Positions 8,753 through 17,102 of a stretch of DNA of 64,000 nucleotides are shown here, one piece after another (within the stretch, counting starts at the first letter, position 1; the number at the start of each line of letters is the position of its first letter). The stretch covers positions 1,178,001 through 1,242,000 of the forward strand of contig CBDFFR010000012.1 of NCBI GenBank assembly GCA_965246845.1, given 5' to 3'. The notes under the pieces were generated by a model. It saw only the letters and a list, made by a program, of their open reading frames with translations. It had not been told where the DNA came from and searched no databases. The position numbers and the translations under genes are program-made. The stretch is from JBBRMW01 sp965246845. Lineage in GTDB: Bacteria; Chloroflexota; Anaerolineae; Aggregatilineales; UBA2796.

Positions 8753-9819
8753 TGCCGATTACGCTGGTGCGCGTCCCCGTTGATGCGCTGGATGATTTCA
8801 CTGTGCGCGCGTTTGTCGCGATGGGCGTCTCGCCGGAAGAAGCGCGGTTATGCGCCAACGGCCTGATGCAAAGCGAGTTGCATTGTCTGCCCGGTCAGGG
8901 TCAGGGCGTGCGCCGCCTGCCTGTCTACCGCGAGCGCATCAGCAAGGGCTGGGTGACGCCCGGCGCGCAGTACGAGATTGTGAAAGAATCGCCCGCGCTG
9001 GCGCTGGTGGACGCGCATAACGGACTCGGCTCGGTGATCGGGCAAAAGTCGATGCAGCTTGCGGTCGAAAAAGCGAAGGTGTGTGGCGTCGGGACCGTGA
9101 TCGTCCGCAACAGTACGCACTTCGGGTCGAGCGGCGTCCACGCGCGGCTTGCCTCCGACGCGGGGTGTATCGGCGTCGCAATGACCAACGCCGGGCCGGA
9201 GATGGCTCCCTGGGGCGCGGCGTCAGGCGTGGTCGGTACGAATCCCTGGGGCATTGCGGCGCCGACAGGTGGACCGTTCCCGGTCGTGCTGGATATTGCG
9301 CTCACGACGGCGGGCAAAGGCATGATGCAATGGTTCGACCGCGAAGGCCGCAAGATGCCGCTCGATTGGGCGCTTACTCCTGATGGTGAGGAGACCGATG
9401 ACCCCGCCGCTGCGATGAAGGGGGCGCTGCTCGGAATCGGACAATACAAAGGCTACGGCCTCGCGATGCTCACGGACGTCATGACGGGGGTGATTGCGGG
9501 CAGCGGCTACGGCGTCGCGCCATACTCCAACCCGGCGGCGCAGGATGTCGCGCATACCTTCATCGCGCTGGACATCGAATGGTTTATGCCGCTCGCGGAG
9601 TTCACGGCGCGCATGGATGACTTCATCGCGCAGATCAAACGCGCGAAGTTGCGTCCCGGCTTCACGGAAATTCTCGTGCCGGGTGAGGTCGATTACCGCC
9701 GCGAGGTGGAATATCGGCGCGACGGCGCAAAGCTGGATGCGGTCATCTTCGATCAGCTTGCGGACCTCGCTGGCAAGCTGAATATCGAGTTCCCATTCGA
9801 GCGCGAGGTCGTGGCATGA
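8752..9819 (+). CDS. Ldh family NAD(P)-dependent oxidoreductase (malate/L-lactate/ureidoglycolate dehydrogenase type)
   Basis: 355-residue cytosolic dehydrogenase of the LDH2/MDHG fold (family members: malate dehydrogenase type 2, ureidoglycolate dehydrogenase AllD, piperideine-2-carboxylate reductase). The signature NSTHFGSSGVHARLA (about residue 122) contains the catalytic histidine, and GTNPWGIAAP is the nucleotide-binding block. The family suggests reduction of a 2-oxo or cyclic imino acid, or the reverse. Its start overlaps the VOC stop, and its last bases overlap the next gene (ATGA). Exact substrate unknown. Confidence 0.93.
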   Translation: MPITLVRVPVDALDDFTVRAFVAMGVSPEEARLCANGLMQSELHCLPGQGQGVRRLPVYRERISKGWVTPGAQYEIVKESPALALVDAHNGLGSVIGQKSMQLAVEKAKVCGVGTVIVRNSTHFGSSGVHARLASDAGCIGVAMTNAGPEMAPWGAASGVVGTNPWGIAAPTGGPFPVVLDIALTTAGKGMMQWFDREGRKMPLDWALTPDGEETDDPAAAMKGALLGIGQYKGYGLAMLTDVMTGVIAGSGYGVAPYSNPAAQDVAHTFIALDIEWFMPLAEFTARMDDFIAQIKRAKLRPGFTEILVPGEVDYRREVEYRRDGAKLDAVIFDQLADLAGKLNIEFPFEREVVA

Positions 9820-10514
9820 ACGGACACCTCGCCCGACCGCTGGCCGCACGCTTGAGCGGCCTGAGCGCGCTTCCGGTCCTGCCGGATAACGCTACACCTG
9901 TGCCTGAGCATGTGATCGACGCAGCGAAGGCGGCGCTGGATCGCGGCGAAACGCACTACACCGACCGCGCGGGCGTCCCGGCACTTCGAGCGCTCGTCGC
10001 GGCGCGCATCGAAAAGCACTGCGGCGTGAAGATCGACCCGAAGGCGGTCACGATTACGTGCGGAGCCGCCGAAGCGCGGTCGGTCGCGGTGCGCGTCCTC
10101 GCGAAGCCGGGAACGGCGATCCTCTGTCCGCAGGGTTTCGCGGAAGTGAGCGGAGTCGCGCACCTGATTGGCGCGGAGTGTATTCGCGCAATCAATGCAA
10201 ACCAGCCAATCAGCCTTGCGGTTCTGACGCCTGCAGATTCGTCAGAAATGATCGAAGCAGCCATCGCGAGCGGCGCGCTCATTGTCTGGGATTTGAGCGT
10301 CCCCGGTCCGGCAACGCATCCGGCACTTGACCCGGCAATCGCGCCGCGCGTCACGACGATTGACAGCCTCGATTTGCAGTTCCCCGGTTGGCGGGTCGGC
10401 TGGCTGGCCGGATCGGAAATGGCCGACAGGCTGCGCAGCTTCAAACAGAGTTTGACGATTTGCACGACGAGCGTTTCACAATGGGCGGCGGTGGAATGGC
10501 TGCAAACGCAGTGA
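9816..10514 (+). CDS. Truncated aminotransferase-like protein lacking the PLP lysine
   Basis: 232 residues resembling the first two-thirds of a class I/II aminotransferase. HYTDRAGVPALRALVA and TCGAAEARSVAVRVL match the small-domain and cofactor-loop regions, and FPGWRVGW matches the GWRVGY block of the intact enzyme encoded next door. The residue aligned with the PLP-binding lysine (SK in the neighbour) is Leu, in SLDLQFPGW; the Tyr after the cofactor Asp is gone; and the C-terminal small domain is absent. It keeps an open frame with coupled start (ATGA) and a 19-base overlap into the intact gene, so it looks maintained. It may be a regulatory or scaffold subunit, or a decaying duplicate. 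Confidence 0.75.
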   Translation: MNGHLARPLAARLSGLSALPVLPDNATPVPEHVIDAAKAALDRGETHYTDRAGVPALRALVAARIEKHCGVKIDPKAVTITCGAAEARSVAVRVLAKPGTAILCPQGFAEVSGVAHLIGAECIRAINANQPISLAVLTPADSSEMIEAAIASGALIVWDLSVPGPATHPALDPAIAPRVTTIDSLDLQFPGWRVGWLAGSEMADRLRSFKQSLTICTTSVSQWAAVEWLQTQ

Positions 10515-11701
10515 ATACAAATCTTGTGAATTTACGCATCCCGGACGAAGTGCGCGCCGTCGCGAGCGACCCGAACCGCCTGCGCCTCGCGCTGATCGAA
10601 CTCTCCATGCAGGTCAAGGACGCGATCACGCTGGGGCGCGGCGACCCCGACCTCGCGACCCCGCCGCACATCATCGCGGCGGCAGAGCAGGCAATGCGTG
10701 CGCAACGCAACGCGCCGACCCCCGTAGCGGGGCTGCCCGAACTGCGTACAGCGATTGCGCACAAACTGCACCGCGAAAATGGGCTGCCCGTCACGGCGCA
10801 AAACATCATCGTGACAACGGGCGGGCAGGAAGCTGTCTTTCTGATGATGCAAACGCTGCTCAATCCCGGCGATGAAATCCTCGTGCCGGATCCGCGCTAC
10901 ACCGCCTACGATGACGCGATCCTGAGCGCGGGCGGTAAGCTCGTGCTGGTCCCGACCGACCACGCCGATGCCTTCAACCTGCGCCCGGAACTGATCGAAG
11001 CCGCGATCACGCCGCGCACCAAAGCGCTGATCATCATTTCGCCGTCCAATCCAACTTCGGGCATCGTCACGGAAGACCGCGCCCGCGTGATTGCCAACAT
11101 CGCGATTCGGCACAACCTGATCGTGATCTCCGATGAAATTTATGAAAAGTTCGTGTATGACGGCTGGAAGCATTTCAGCATCGGCTCGCTGCCCGGTATG
11201 GAAGATCGGACGATCACGCTCAACGGCTTCTCCAAATCCTATGCGATGACCGGGTGGCGGGTTGGCTATGTGGCCGCGCCGCAGAATGTGATCGATGCGA
11301 TGGCGCGCGTGAAGGCCGTCACGACGGGACCCGCTGCCACCATCTCGCAATGGGCGGCACTGGCCGCGATCACGGGACCGGACGACGCGATCAACGAGTT
11401 TCGCGCAATCTACGCCGAGCGCCGCCATATCCTCATGGATGGTCTGCGCGCGATGGGCATGGATTACAGCGACCCACGCGGCGCGTTTTTCCTGTGGACG
11501 CACAGCGCATCGACAGGAATCCACGCGACGGAACTCTCCTATTTGCTGCTCAAGGAAGGGCGCGTGCTGATCTTTCCCGGCACGGCTTTCGGGGAGCAGT
11601 GGAGCGGCTATCTGCGCATCAGCGTTTTGCAGCCGACCGACCAAATCCGCGAGGCGCTGGAGCGCACGCGCGTCGTTGTCGAGAAATACCGCCATGATTG
11701 A
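10496..11701 (+). CDS. Pyridoxal phosphate-dependent aminotransferase, class I/II
   Basis: About 401 residues. It is a cytosolic aspartate-family transaminase moving an amino group between an amino acid and a 2-oxo acid. Visible sites are the GLPELRTAIAHKL start of the fold, TTGGQEAVF, SPSNPTSGI (Asn), ISDEIYEKFVYD (Asp and Tyr to PLP) and NGFSKSYAMTGWRVGY with the Schiff-base Lys. The carboxylate-binding Arg lies in YLRISV near the C-terminus. I chose the ATG at 10496 because GGTGGA lies just before it. ATG 10481 is also possible; a start at 10388 would give a non-family extension. It is translationally coupled to the truncated homologue upstream. Confidence 0.94.
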   Translation: MAANAVNTNLVNLRIPDEVRAVASDPNRLRLALIELSMQVKDAITLGRGDPDLATPPHIIAAAEQAMRAQRNAPTPVAGLPELRTAIAHKLHRENGLPVTAQNIIVTTGGQEAVFLMMQTLLNPGDEILVPDPRYTAYDDAILSAGGKLVLVPTDHADAFNLRPELIEAAITPRTKALIIISPSNPTSGIVTEDRARVIANIAIRHNLIVISDEIYEKFVYDGWKHFSIGSLPGMEDRTITLNGFSKSYAMTGWRVGYVAAPQNVIDAMARVKAVTTGPAATISQWAALAAITGPDDAINEFRAIYAERRHILMDGLRAMGMDYSDPRGAFFLWTHSASTGIHATELSYLLLKEGRVLIFPGTAFGEQWSGYLRISVLQPTDQIREALERTRVVVEKYRHD

Positions 11702-11708
11702 CACCGAG

Positions 11709-11808
11709 CTGGGCAAGCCGCAGCCCCTACAAAGACGCGCGCTCCGGTGTAGGGGTCGTGGCTTGCCCGACCCGTCCTTGTGGGCGGACACATAGGTCCG
11801 CCCCTACG
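11709..11808. repeat. Dispersed intergenic repeat, copy B
   Basis: The gap between the aminotransferase and AstE-like genes holds the same modules as 1835-1910. GGGCAAGCCGCAGCCCCTAC is followed by an inverted copy (GTAGGGGTCGTGGCTTGCCC) and a palindrome with arms GGGCGGAC and GTCCGCCC (about 11782-11802). The nested inverted repeats could fold into two hairpins in the transcript. Confidence 0.75.
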
Positions 11809-11843
11809 AATACACGCGCTTCTGTGAATCCTGAAAGGAAATG

Positions 11844-12824
11844 ATGCCAGAATTAACCGTAGGAACTGCAACCGCCGCCCCCGGCACTCGTGCGCGCGGC
11901 GTGATCAACGTGACGACGCTCCCCGGTGGGCGTCCGCTGGATATTCCCGTGATCGTGCTGAACGGCGCGCAGCCGGGTCCATGCGTGTGGGTCGATGGTG
12001 TGGTGCATGGCGACGAGCCGGAAGGCACGCTCTGCTGTCACATGCTCGATGCGGCGCTGGACCCCGCCAGAATGCGCGGCTCAGTCGTATTGGTCCCGGT
12101 GTTGAACGTCCCGGCATTCGAGGCGGCGCAGCGCGGCAACCCACTCGATACGTTCAGCTATGACCTCAATCGGATTTATCCGGGCAAGGCCGATGGATAC
12201 CTGACAGAGCGGGTTGCCTTCATCCATAGCGAATGGCTGCGTAAAATTGCAGATTTTGAGATTTCGCTGCATTCCGGCGGCGCACATTCGTATCTCTCCG
12301 AAACCATTTTCGCGACTGAAAAGCCGGAGGCGATCCAGCTCGCGAAGGCGATGGGCAAAGACTTCGGCCTGATTTTGAAGAACTTCCTGCCGAAGGGCAG
12401 CCCGCCCGCCGTGATGTTCGAGGCCGGGAAACACGGGATCACGGTCGAACTCGGCGGGCGCTCCGCGACGTCACCGAAGGAGTTCTACCGCTGCGGCAAG
12501 ACGCTTGCCGATGGGATTTTGAACCTGCTCAAAGCCTATGACATCGTTGAAGGGCAGCCGGAATATGCGCCCAAACACCTGACGGGTATCCAGCACGCGC
12601 TGCTCGCCCCGACGAGCGGCATGTTCCTCGCGAATACCGACCTCGAATTTCAACAGCCGATGCTTGCAGGCGACCTGATCGCGATTATCGTGAATGTCTA
12701 CGGCGATACGCTGGCCGAACTCCGCGCGCCGACGGACGGCATGATCTTCGGGCTGCGCGCGTTGCCGAACGTGCAGACGGGCGACTGGTGCTGTTTCTAT
12801 GCCGAAATTCAGGGAGAGGTCTAG
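11844..12824 (+). CDS. Succinylglutamate desuccinylase/aspartoacylase (AstE/AspA) family deacylase
   Basis: 326-residue zinc-dependent deacylase, cytosolic, predicted to remove an acyl group from an N-acyl amino acid. Zinc ligands are seen as His and Glu in VHGDEPEG and His in SLHSGG; the catalytic Glu is in ITVELGG. The C-terminal biotinyl-lipoyl-like domain (APTDGMIFG) is normal for the family. Two ATGs are adjacent (11841, 11844); AAGGAA spaces better to the second. In ectoine degraders the DoeB/EutE deacetylase belongs to this family, and this locus also has a creatinase-like M24 protein and a transaminase, so acylated diamino acids are a possible substrate class (inference). Confidence 0.9.
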   Translation: MPELTVGTATAAPGTRARGVINVTTLPGGRPLDIPVIVLNGAQPGPCVWVDGVVHGDEPEGTLCCHMLDAALDPARMRGSVVLVPVLNVPAFEAAQRGNPLDTFSYDLNRIYPGKADGYLTERVAFIHSEWLRKIADFEISLHSGGAHSYLSETIFATEKPEAIQLAKAMGKDFGLILKNFLPKGSPPAVMFEAGKHGITVELGGRSATSPKEFYRCGKTLADGILNLLKAYDIVEGQPEYAPKHLTGIQHALLAPTSGMFLANTDLEFQQPMLAGDLIAIIVNVYGDTLAELRAPTDGMIFGLRALPNVQTGDWCCFYAEIQGEV

Positions 12825-12826
12825 TT

Positions 12827-13999
12827 TTGGATATTGCGAACCTGACGGACCTGCTCGCGGCGCTGGTCCGCATCCCGTCCCCGAACCCGCCCGGCGACAC
12901 GCGCGCCATCATGAACTACATCGCGGACTATTGCGCGGCGTTCGGCGCGGATGTGCATCCCTACGCACCCGACGCAAAGCCAGAAGCGGCAAGCATTATT
13001 GCGTGCATCGGGCAGGGCGACCCGGTGATCATGCTGCACGCGCATATCGACACCGTGCCGATTGGCGACGAAGATGCGCAGCGCTGGAGTTCCGACCCCT
13101 ACGCGGCAGAAGTTCGCGACGGTCGGCTTTATGGAAAGGGCAGCATCGATGACAAAGCGCCGCTAGTCGCGATGCTGGCCGTTATGCACGGCCTCGCACG
13201 GACGCTCACGCACGGGACGCTGATCCTCGTCGCGGCGGCAGAAGAAGAGGTCGGCGGCCAGTTGGGGACACGCTGGCTCGCAGACAATGGCTTCCTGCCG
13301 CAATGCGATTTCATCGTCGTCGGGGAGCAGACGGGCAATCAGGTCGCGACCGCGCACAAGGGCGTAGTGCGCGCAACGGTCCGCGCGACGGGGCGCAGCG
13401 TCCACGCAACGAACCCGGATCGCGGCGTGAACGCGATTGTTGTGATGGCGCGGGCGGTTCTTGCGCTGGATGAGTATCACAAAGCGCTGCAACGGCGCTT
13501 TCATCCGCTGGCGGGCAGCCCGACCTGTAACGTCGGCGTGATACACGGCGGCAGCACTGCCAACGCGGTCCCTGATTCGTGCATTATTCAGCTTGATCGC
13601 CGAATGATCCCGCACGAAAACGCAAATGCCGTGCAGCAGGAATTGCACACGGTGATCGCGCGCATCGAAACAGGCGCAGCGACCCTGAGTGTGGGTGATT
13701 TTCTGGTCTCCAACTGGTTCGAGTCCACACTGAATACGCCGCTCTCGAAGCGATTTTGTGAGAGCATCCGCGCGGTCACGGCGCGCGATCCGGGTCCGGT
13801 CGGCTACCTGCCGGGCAGCGATGCCAAGCACCTGACGGGTCTGCTCACGGAACGCGGCGGCGAGATGGTCATCTTCGGACCGGGCAGCTATGAGGTCGCG
13901 CACGCGGCGGATGAATATACCGATTTGAACGAACTGAAAGCGACTTACGACATTTTGAACCATTTTCTGCACCATGCCTTCAAGGTAGACGGCCCGTGA
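12827..13999 (+). CDS. M20 family metallopeptidase/deacylase (ArgE/DapE type)
   Basis: 390-residue di-zinc hydrolase that cleaves N-acyl amino acids or dipeptides in the cytosol. MLHAHIDTVP holds the first metal His and Asp, DGRLYGKGSIDDK the bridging Asp, and AAAEEEVGG the catalytic and ligand Glu pair. The start is a TTG at 12827 with AGGGAGAGG seven bases upstream. A GTG at 12788 lies inside the preceding gene and is unlikely. It begins two bases after the AstE-like stop and ends in a GTGA overlap with the next gene. The dimerisation domain is inserted at about residues 180-290, as usual. Confidence 0.9.
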   Translation: MDIANLTDLLAALVRIPSPNPPGDTRAIMNYIADYCAAFGADVHPYAPDAKPEAASIIACIGQGDPVIMLHAHIDTVPIGDEDAQRWSSDPYAAEVRDGRLYGKGSIDDKAPLVAMLAVMHGLARTLTHGTLILVAAAEEEVGGQLGTRWLADNGFLPQCDFIVVGEQTGNQVATAHKGVVRATVRATGRSVHATNPDRGVNAIVVMARAVLALDEYHKALQRRFHPLAGSPTCNVGVIHGGSTANAVPDSCIIQLDRRMIPHENANAVQQELHTVIARIETGAATLSVGDFLVSNWFESTLNTPLSKRFCESIRAVTARDPGPVGYLPGSDAKHLTGLLTERGGEMVIFGPGSYEVAHAADEYTDLNELKATYDILNHFLHHAFKVDGP

Positions 14000-15402
14000 C
14001 CTTCGATACCCTGATCACGAATGCCCACGCAGTCACCCTCGACGGCGTGCGACCACTCACGCTCGCCCTGCAAGGCGGCCAAATCGCCGCGCTATTCGCG
14101 CCGGGGACCCCAGCCGACGCGCGGGAGACCATCGATGCGAGCGGCCAGCTCGTCATGCCCGGCGCTATCGACATTCACTTTCACTGCCGCGCGCCTGCCT
14201 ATCCACAGCGTGGCGACTTCGCGACGGAGACGCGCGCAGCGGCAGCAGGCGGCGTGACCACCATTTTCGAGATGCCGATCAGCAAGCCGTGCTGTGCGAC
14301 GGTCGAGATTTTCAGGAACCGCCGCGCGCTCGGTGAGCGTGATGCCTATGTAAACTTTGCGCTCTATGGCGCGCCCGGTCTGCTCGATCCACAGGAAGTA
14401 CAAGGCATGGCCGACGAGGGCGCGATTGCTTTCAAAATCTTCATGACGGGCGCGCCCGCCGGACGCAGCGATGAATTCGAGGGCTTGTGCCTTCCCGATG
14501 ATGAAAATCTGTACCAGGGCTTGAAACTGGTCCGCGAGACGGGGCTGGTGTGCGTCGTCCATGCGGAGAACAACCGCCTGCTCGAATGGCTCACCGCGCG
14601 GCTGATCGCGGCAGGCCGTAACGACATCGCCGCGCACAACGAATCGCGCCCGCCGATGGTCGAAGCGCTGGCCGTCGCAACCCTGCTCACGATGAACGAA
14701 GACCTGCGGATGAACCTGCATATCGCACACGTCTCCTCGCAAGCGACGCTCGATGTGATCCGGCGCTTCGCGAGGCCGGATAGCACGACGACCGCCGAAA
14801 CGTGTCCGCATTATCTGCTCTTCACCGAAGGCGACCTGCACCGCGTCGGTCCCTATGCCAAAATCAACCCGCCGCTTCGACAGGACGCGGACCGTGCCGC
14901 ACTTTGGGGCGGGATCACCGACGGCACGCTCAAATTCATCACGACCGACCATTCGCCGTTTACCGTTGAGGAGAAGGAACGCGCGCGGACCGACCTGTGG
15001 AAGACACCACCCGGCGCGCCCGGCGTCGAAGAACTGGTGCTGATGGCGATGGATGCGGCGCTCTCCGGCAGGTTCAGCATCGAGCAGGCCGTGCAATTGA
15101 TCAGCACCAACGGCGCAAAGCGTTTCGGCCTCTATCCGCGCAAGGGCGCAATTGCGGTCGGCGCGGACGCAGATTTGACGTTCTACAATCCCGATGTGCG
15201 GACGACGATCACGCAGGAAATGCTTTTCAGCAAGGCGAAGGGCTGCGACAAGCTGTATGAAGGCCGTACCTTTCAAGGCCGTGTGACGCGCACGCTCGTC
15301 GGTGGCCGGACCGTCTTCGCAGATGGACAAATCATCGGGGAACCGGGCTGGGGCAAGTTCACCCGCCCTGATCGCAACGCCATATATCGGAGCCTGCCAT
15401 GA
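13996..15402 (+). CDS. Dihydroorotase/allantoinase/hydantoinase-like cyclic amidohydrolase
   Basis: 468-residue cytosolic enzyme of the amidohydrolase superfamily that opens cyclic amides. All expected metal ligands are visible: IDIHFHCR (HxH), FKIFMTG with the Lys that is carbamylated in the family, VHAENN, HIAHVSS, and TTDHSPF with the catalytic Asp. The start is GTG at 13996, sharing bases with the previous stop (GTGA). With the M20 deacylase before it and the Ldh-type dehydrogenase of the operon, the set recalls allantoin or hydantoin breakdown, but the M20 protein is ArgE/DapE-like rather than AllC-like, so that path is not proven. Confidence 0.9.
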   Translation: MTFDTLITNAHAVTLDGVRPLTLALQGGQIAALFAPGTPADARETIDASGQLVMPGAIDIHFHCRAPAYPQRGDFATETRAAAAGGVTTIFEMPISKPCCATVEIFRNRRALGERDAYVNFALYGAPGLLDPQEVQGMADEGAIAFKIFMTGAPAGRSDEFEGLCLPDDENLYQGLKLVRETGLVCVVHAENNRLLEWLTARLIAAGRNDIAAHNESRPPMVEALAVATLLTMNEDLRMNLHIAHVSSQATLDVIRRFARPDSTTTAETCPHYLLFTEGDLHRVGPYAKINPPLRQDADRAALWGGITDGTLKFITTDHSPFTVEEKERARTDLWKTPPGAPGVEELVLMAMDAALSGRFSIEQAVQLISTNGAKRFGLYPRKGAIAVGADADLTFYNPDVRTTITQEMLFSKAKGCDKLYEGRTFQGRVTRTLVGGRTVFADGQIIGEPGWGKFTRPDRNAIYRSLP

Positions 15403-17102
15403 CTCACCAGATCGACTTTCACGAATATTTTCTGTACGATGATCTGACGCGCCACCTGCACGCGCTCGCGGAAGCCTACCCGGCGCTTGCAAGCCTCGCC
15501 TCGCTTGGCAAGAGCTTTCGCGGGCGCGAGGTGTGGTGCATGACTCTCACCAACAGCGCGACCGGACCCGACTCCGAAAAGCCCGCGTTCTATATCGACG
15601 CGAATATCCATGCCGAAGAGATCAGCACCACCTCGGTCGCGCTCTACACGATCTGGCATCTGCTCACGAACTACGGCACAGATGCGGAGGCGAAATGGCT
15701 GCTCGACAATATGGCTTTCTACATCATCCCGCGCTTCAACCCGGACGGTGGCGAAATCAGCCTGACGACCGCGCATCACTGGTGCGGTAACGGGCGCTAT
15801 CTGCCCGGCGAGGAGCAAACGCGCGGCCTCTGCCAGCAGGACATCGACGGCGACTGCCTGATCGTGCAGATGCGAATCGAAGACCCAGCGGGCGAGTGGA
15901 AGCTATCGGAGCGTGATCCGCGCCTGATGATCCAGCGCAAACCGGGCGAGACGGGCGCGGGACCTTTTTACCGCCTGTATCGCGAGGGCGTGATCAAAGG
16001 CGAATGGGGCGGTGTGCGGATCGAGATCGAGAAGCCGTGCGATGGCAATATGAACCGCAATTTTCCGGCGGGTTGGCGGCCAGAGTTCCGGCAATATGGC
16101 GCGGGTGATTATCCACTCAGTGAGCCGGAAGCGCTCGCCATCGCGCAGTTCATCCTCGCGCACAAGAACATTGCGGGGATGCAGTGCTATCACACACACG
16201 GCGGGGTTCACCTGCGCCCGTCGCTGGTCGCGCCCGATAGCGCGATCCCGCGCAACGACCTCGCGCTCTATAAAACCATCGGCGCAATGGGAACCGACCT
16301 GACGGGCTACCCGGTGATCAGTGTCTACGAGGAATTCACCAGCGAACCGGATAAGCCGCGCGTCGGTTCGCTGATGCAGTGGTCCTATGACGAGATGGGC
16401 ATCGTCACCTTTTCGACCGAGTGCTGGAACCCGGAGAAGGCCGCCGGGATTGCGCAGCCCGCCAAATACCAAATCCGTGCGCGCTCCGAAGAGGACGAAT
16501 TGACGCTGTTGCGCTACAACGATGAACACCTCGGCGGGGCGGGCTTCGTCCACTGGAAACCGTTCGACCACCCGCAGCTTGGCAAGGTGGAAATTGGCGG
16601 CTGGACGCATATGTACACCTTCCGCAACCCGCCGCCCGCAAGCATCGCGACCAGTGACGCCGCGAAAGAATTTTTACCCGAAATGTGCCGTGTCAACACG
16701 CTGTTCACGCTCAAACATGCTGCATGTGCGCCGCTCATCCGCATCAGTAATCTGCAAACTGAACGGCTGGCCGACGATCTGTACAAGGTTACGGCAACGG
16801 TCGCGAACCTCGGCTACCTGCCCACATCAATGACCGAAATCGCGCAGAAGCACGGGACCGCCGCCGCGCCGATCATCACCATCGAAGGCGGCGAAGTCGT
16901 GGTCGGCAAGCGTGAGCAGCAAATCGCGCACCTCGCCGGACGCGATGAACGAGTCGCTACATGGTCGCCCTGGATGCGCGACTGGACCCCGACGAGCGCG
17001 GCGCTCGAATGGTTGATCCGCGCCGACGCCGGAACCGACATCACGATTACCGCGAGTGCCGAACGCGCCGGAACGCACCGCGCGAAGGTGAGTCTGCAAT
17101 GA
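15399..17102 (+). CDS. M14 family zinc carboxypeptidase-like protein
   Basis: 567 residues, longer than a simple carboxypeptidase. The M14 fold is clear: NIHAEEIS (zinc His and Glu), FNPDGGE, MNRNFPAGWRPE with the family's substrate-binding Asn-Arg, CYHTHGG (zinc His), and FSTECWNPEKAAG with the likely catalytic Glu. From about residue 460 there is a beta-rich C-terminal domain (VTATVANLGYLPTSM). There is no signal peptide, so it is probably intracellular, acting on a peptide or amide delivered by the pathway. The start overlaps the previous gene (ATGA) and its stop overlaps the M24 start. Confidence 0.9.
   Translation: MTHQIDFHEYFLYDDLTRHLHALAEAYPALASLASLGKSFRGREVWCMTLTNSATGPDSEKPAFYIDANIHAEEISTTSVALYTIWHLLTNYGTDAEAKWLLDNMAFYIIPRFNPDGGEISLTTAHHWCGNGRYLPGEEQTRGLCQQDIDGDCLIVQMRIEDPAGEWKLSERDPRLMIQRKPGETGAGPFYRLYREGVIKGEWGGVRIEIEKPCDGNMNRNFPAGWRPEFRQYGAGDYPLSEPEALAIAQFILAHKNIAGMQCYHTHGGVHLRPSLVAPDSAIPRNDLALYKTIGAMGTDLTGYPVISVYEEFTSEPDKPRVGSLMQWSYDEMGIVTFSTECWNPEKAAGIAQPAKYQIRARSEEDELTLLRYNDEHLGGAGFVHWKPFDHPQLGKVEIGGWTHMYTFRNPPPASIATSDAAKEFLPEMCRVNTLFTLKHAACAPLIRISNLQTERLADDLYKVTATVANLGYLPTSMTEIAQKHGTAAAPIITIEGGEVVVGKREQQIAHLAGRDERVATWSPWMRDWTPTSAALEWLIRADAGTDITITASAERAGTHRAKVSLQ

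Noticed and set aside
9223..9849. Long minus-strand open frame opposite the Ldh gene
   Set aside because: Shadow of a GC-rich coding frame; the plus strand carries an intact enzyme with catalytic motif.
10532..11791. Minus-strand open frame of 419 codons opposite the aminotransferase
   Set aside because: Antisense shadow of GC-rich coding DNA; composition is Arg-rich and no domain is visible.
13996..15402. Firm call of allantoin degradation
   Set aside because: The M20 partner looks ArgE/DapE-like, not AllC-like, and no ureidoglycine aminotransferase of class V is seen.
14092..15492. Minus-strand open frame of 466 codons opposite the cyclic amidase
   Set aside because: The amidase on the plus strand has all metal ligands; the antisense frame has none.
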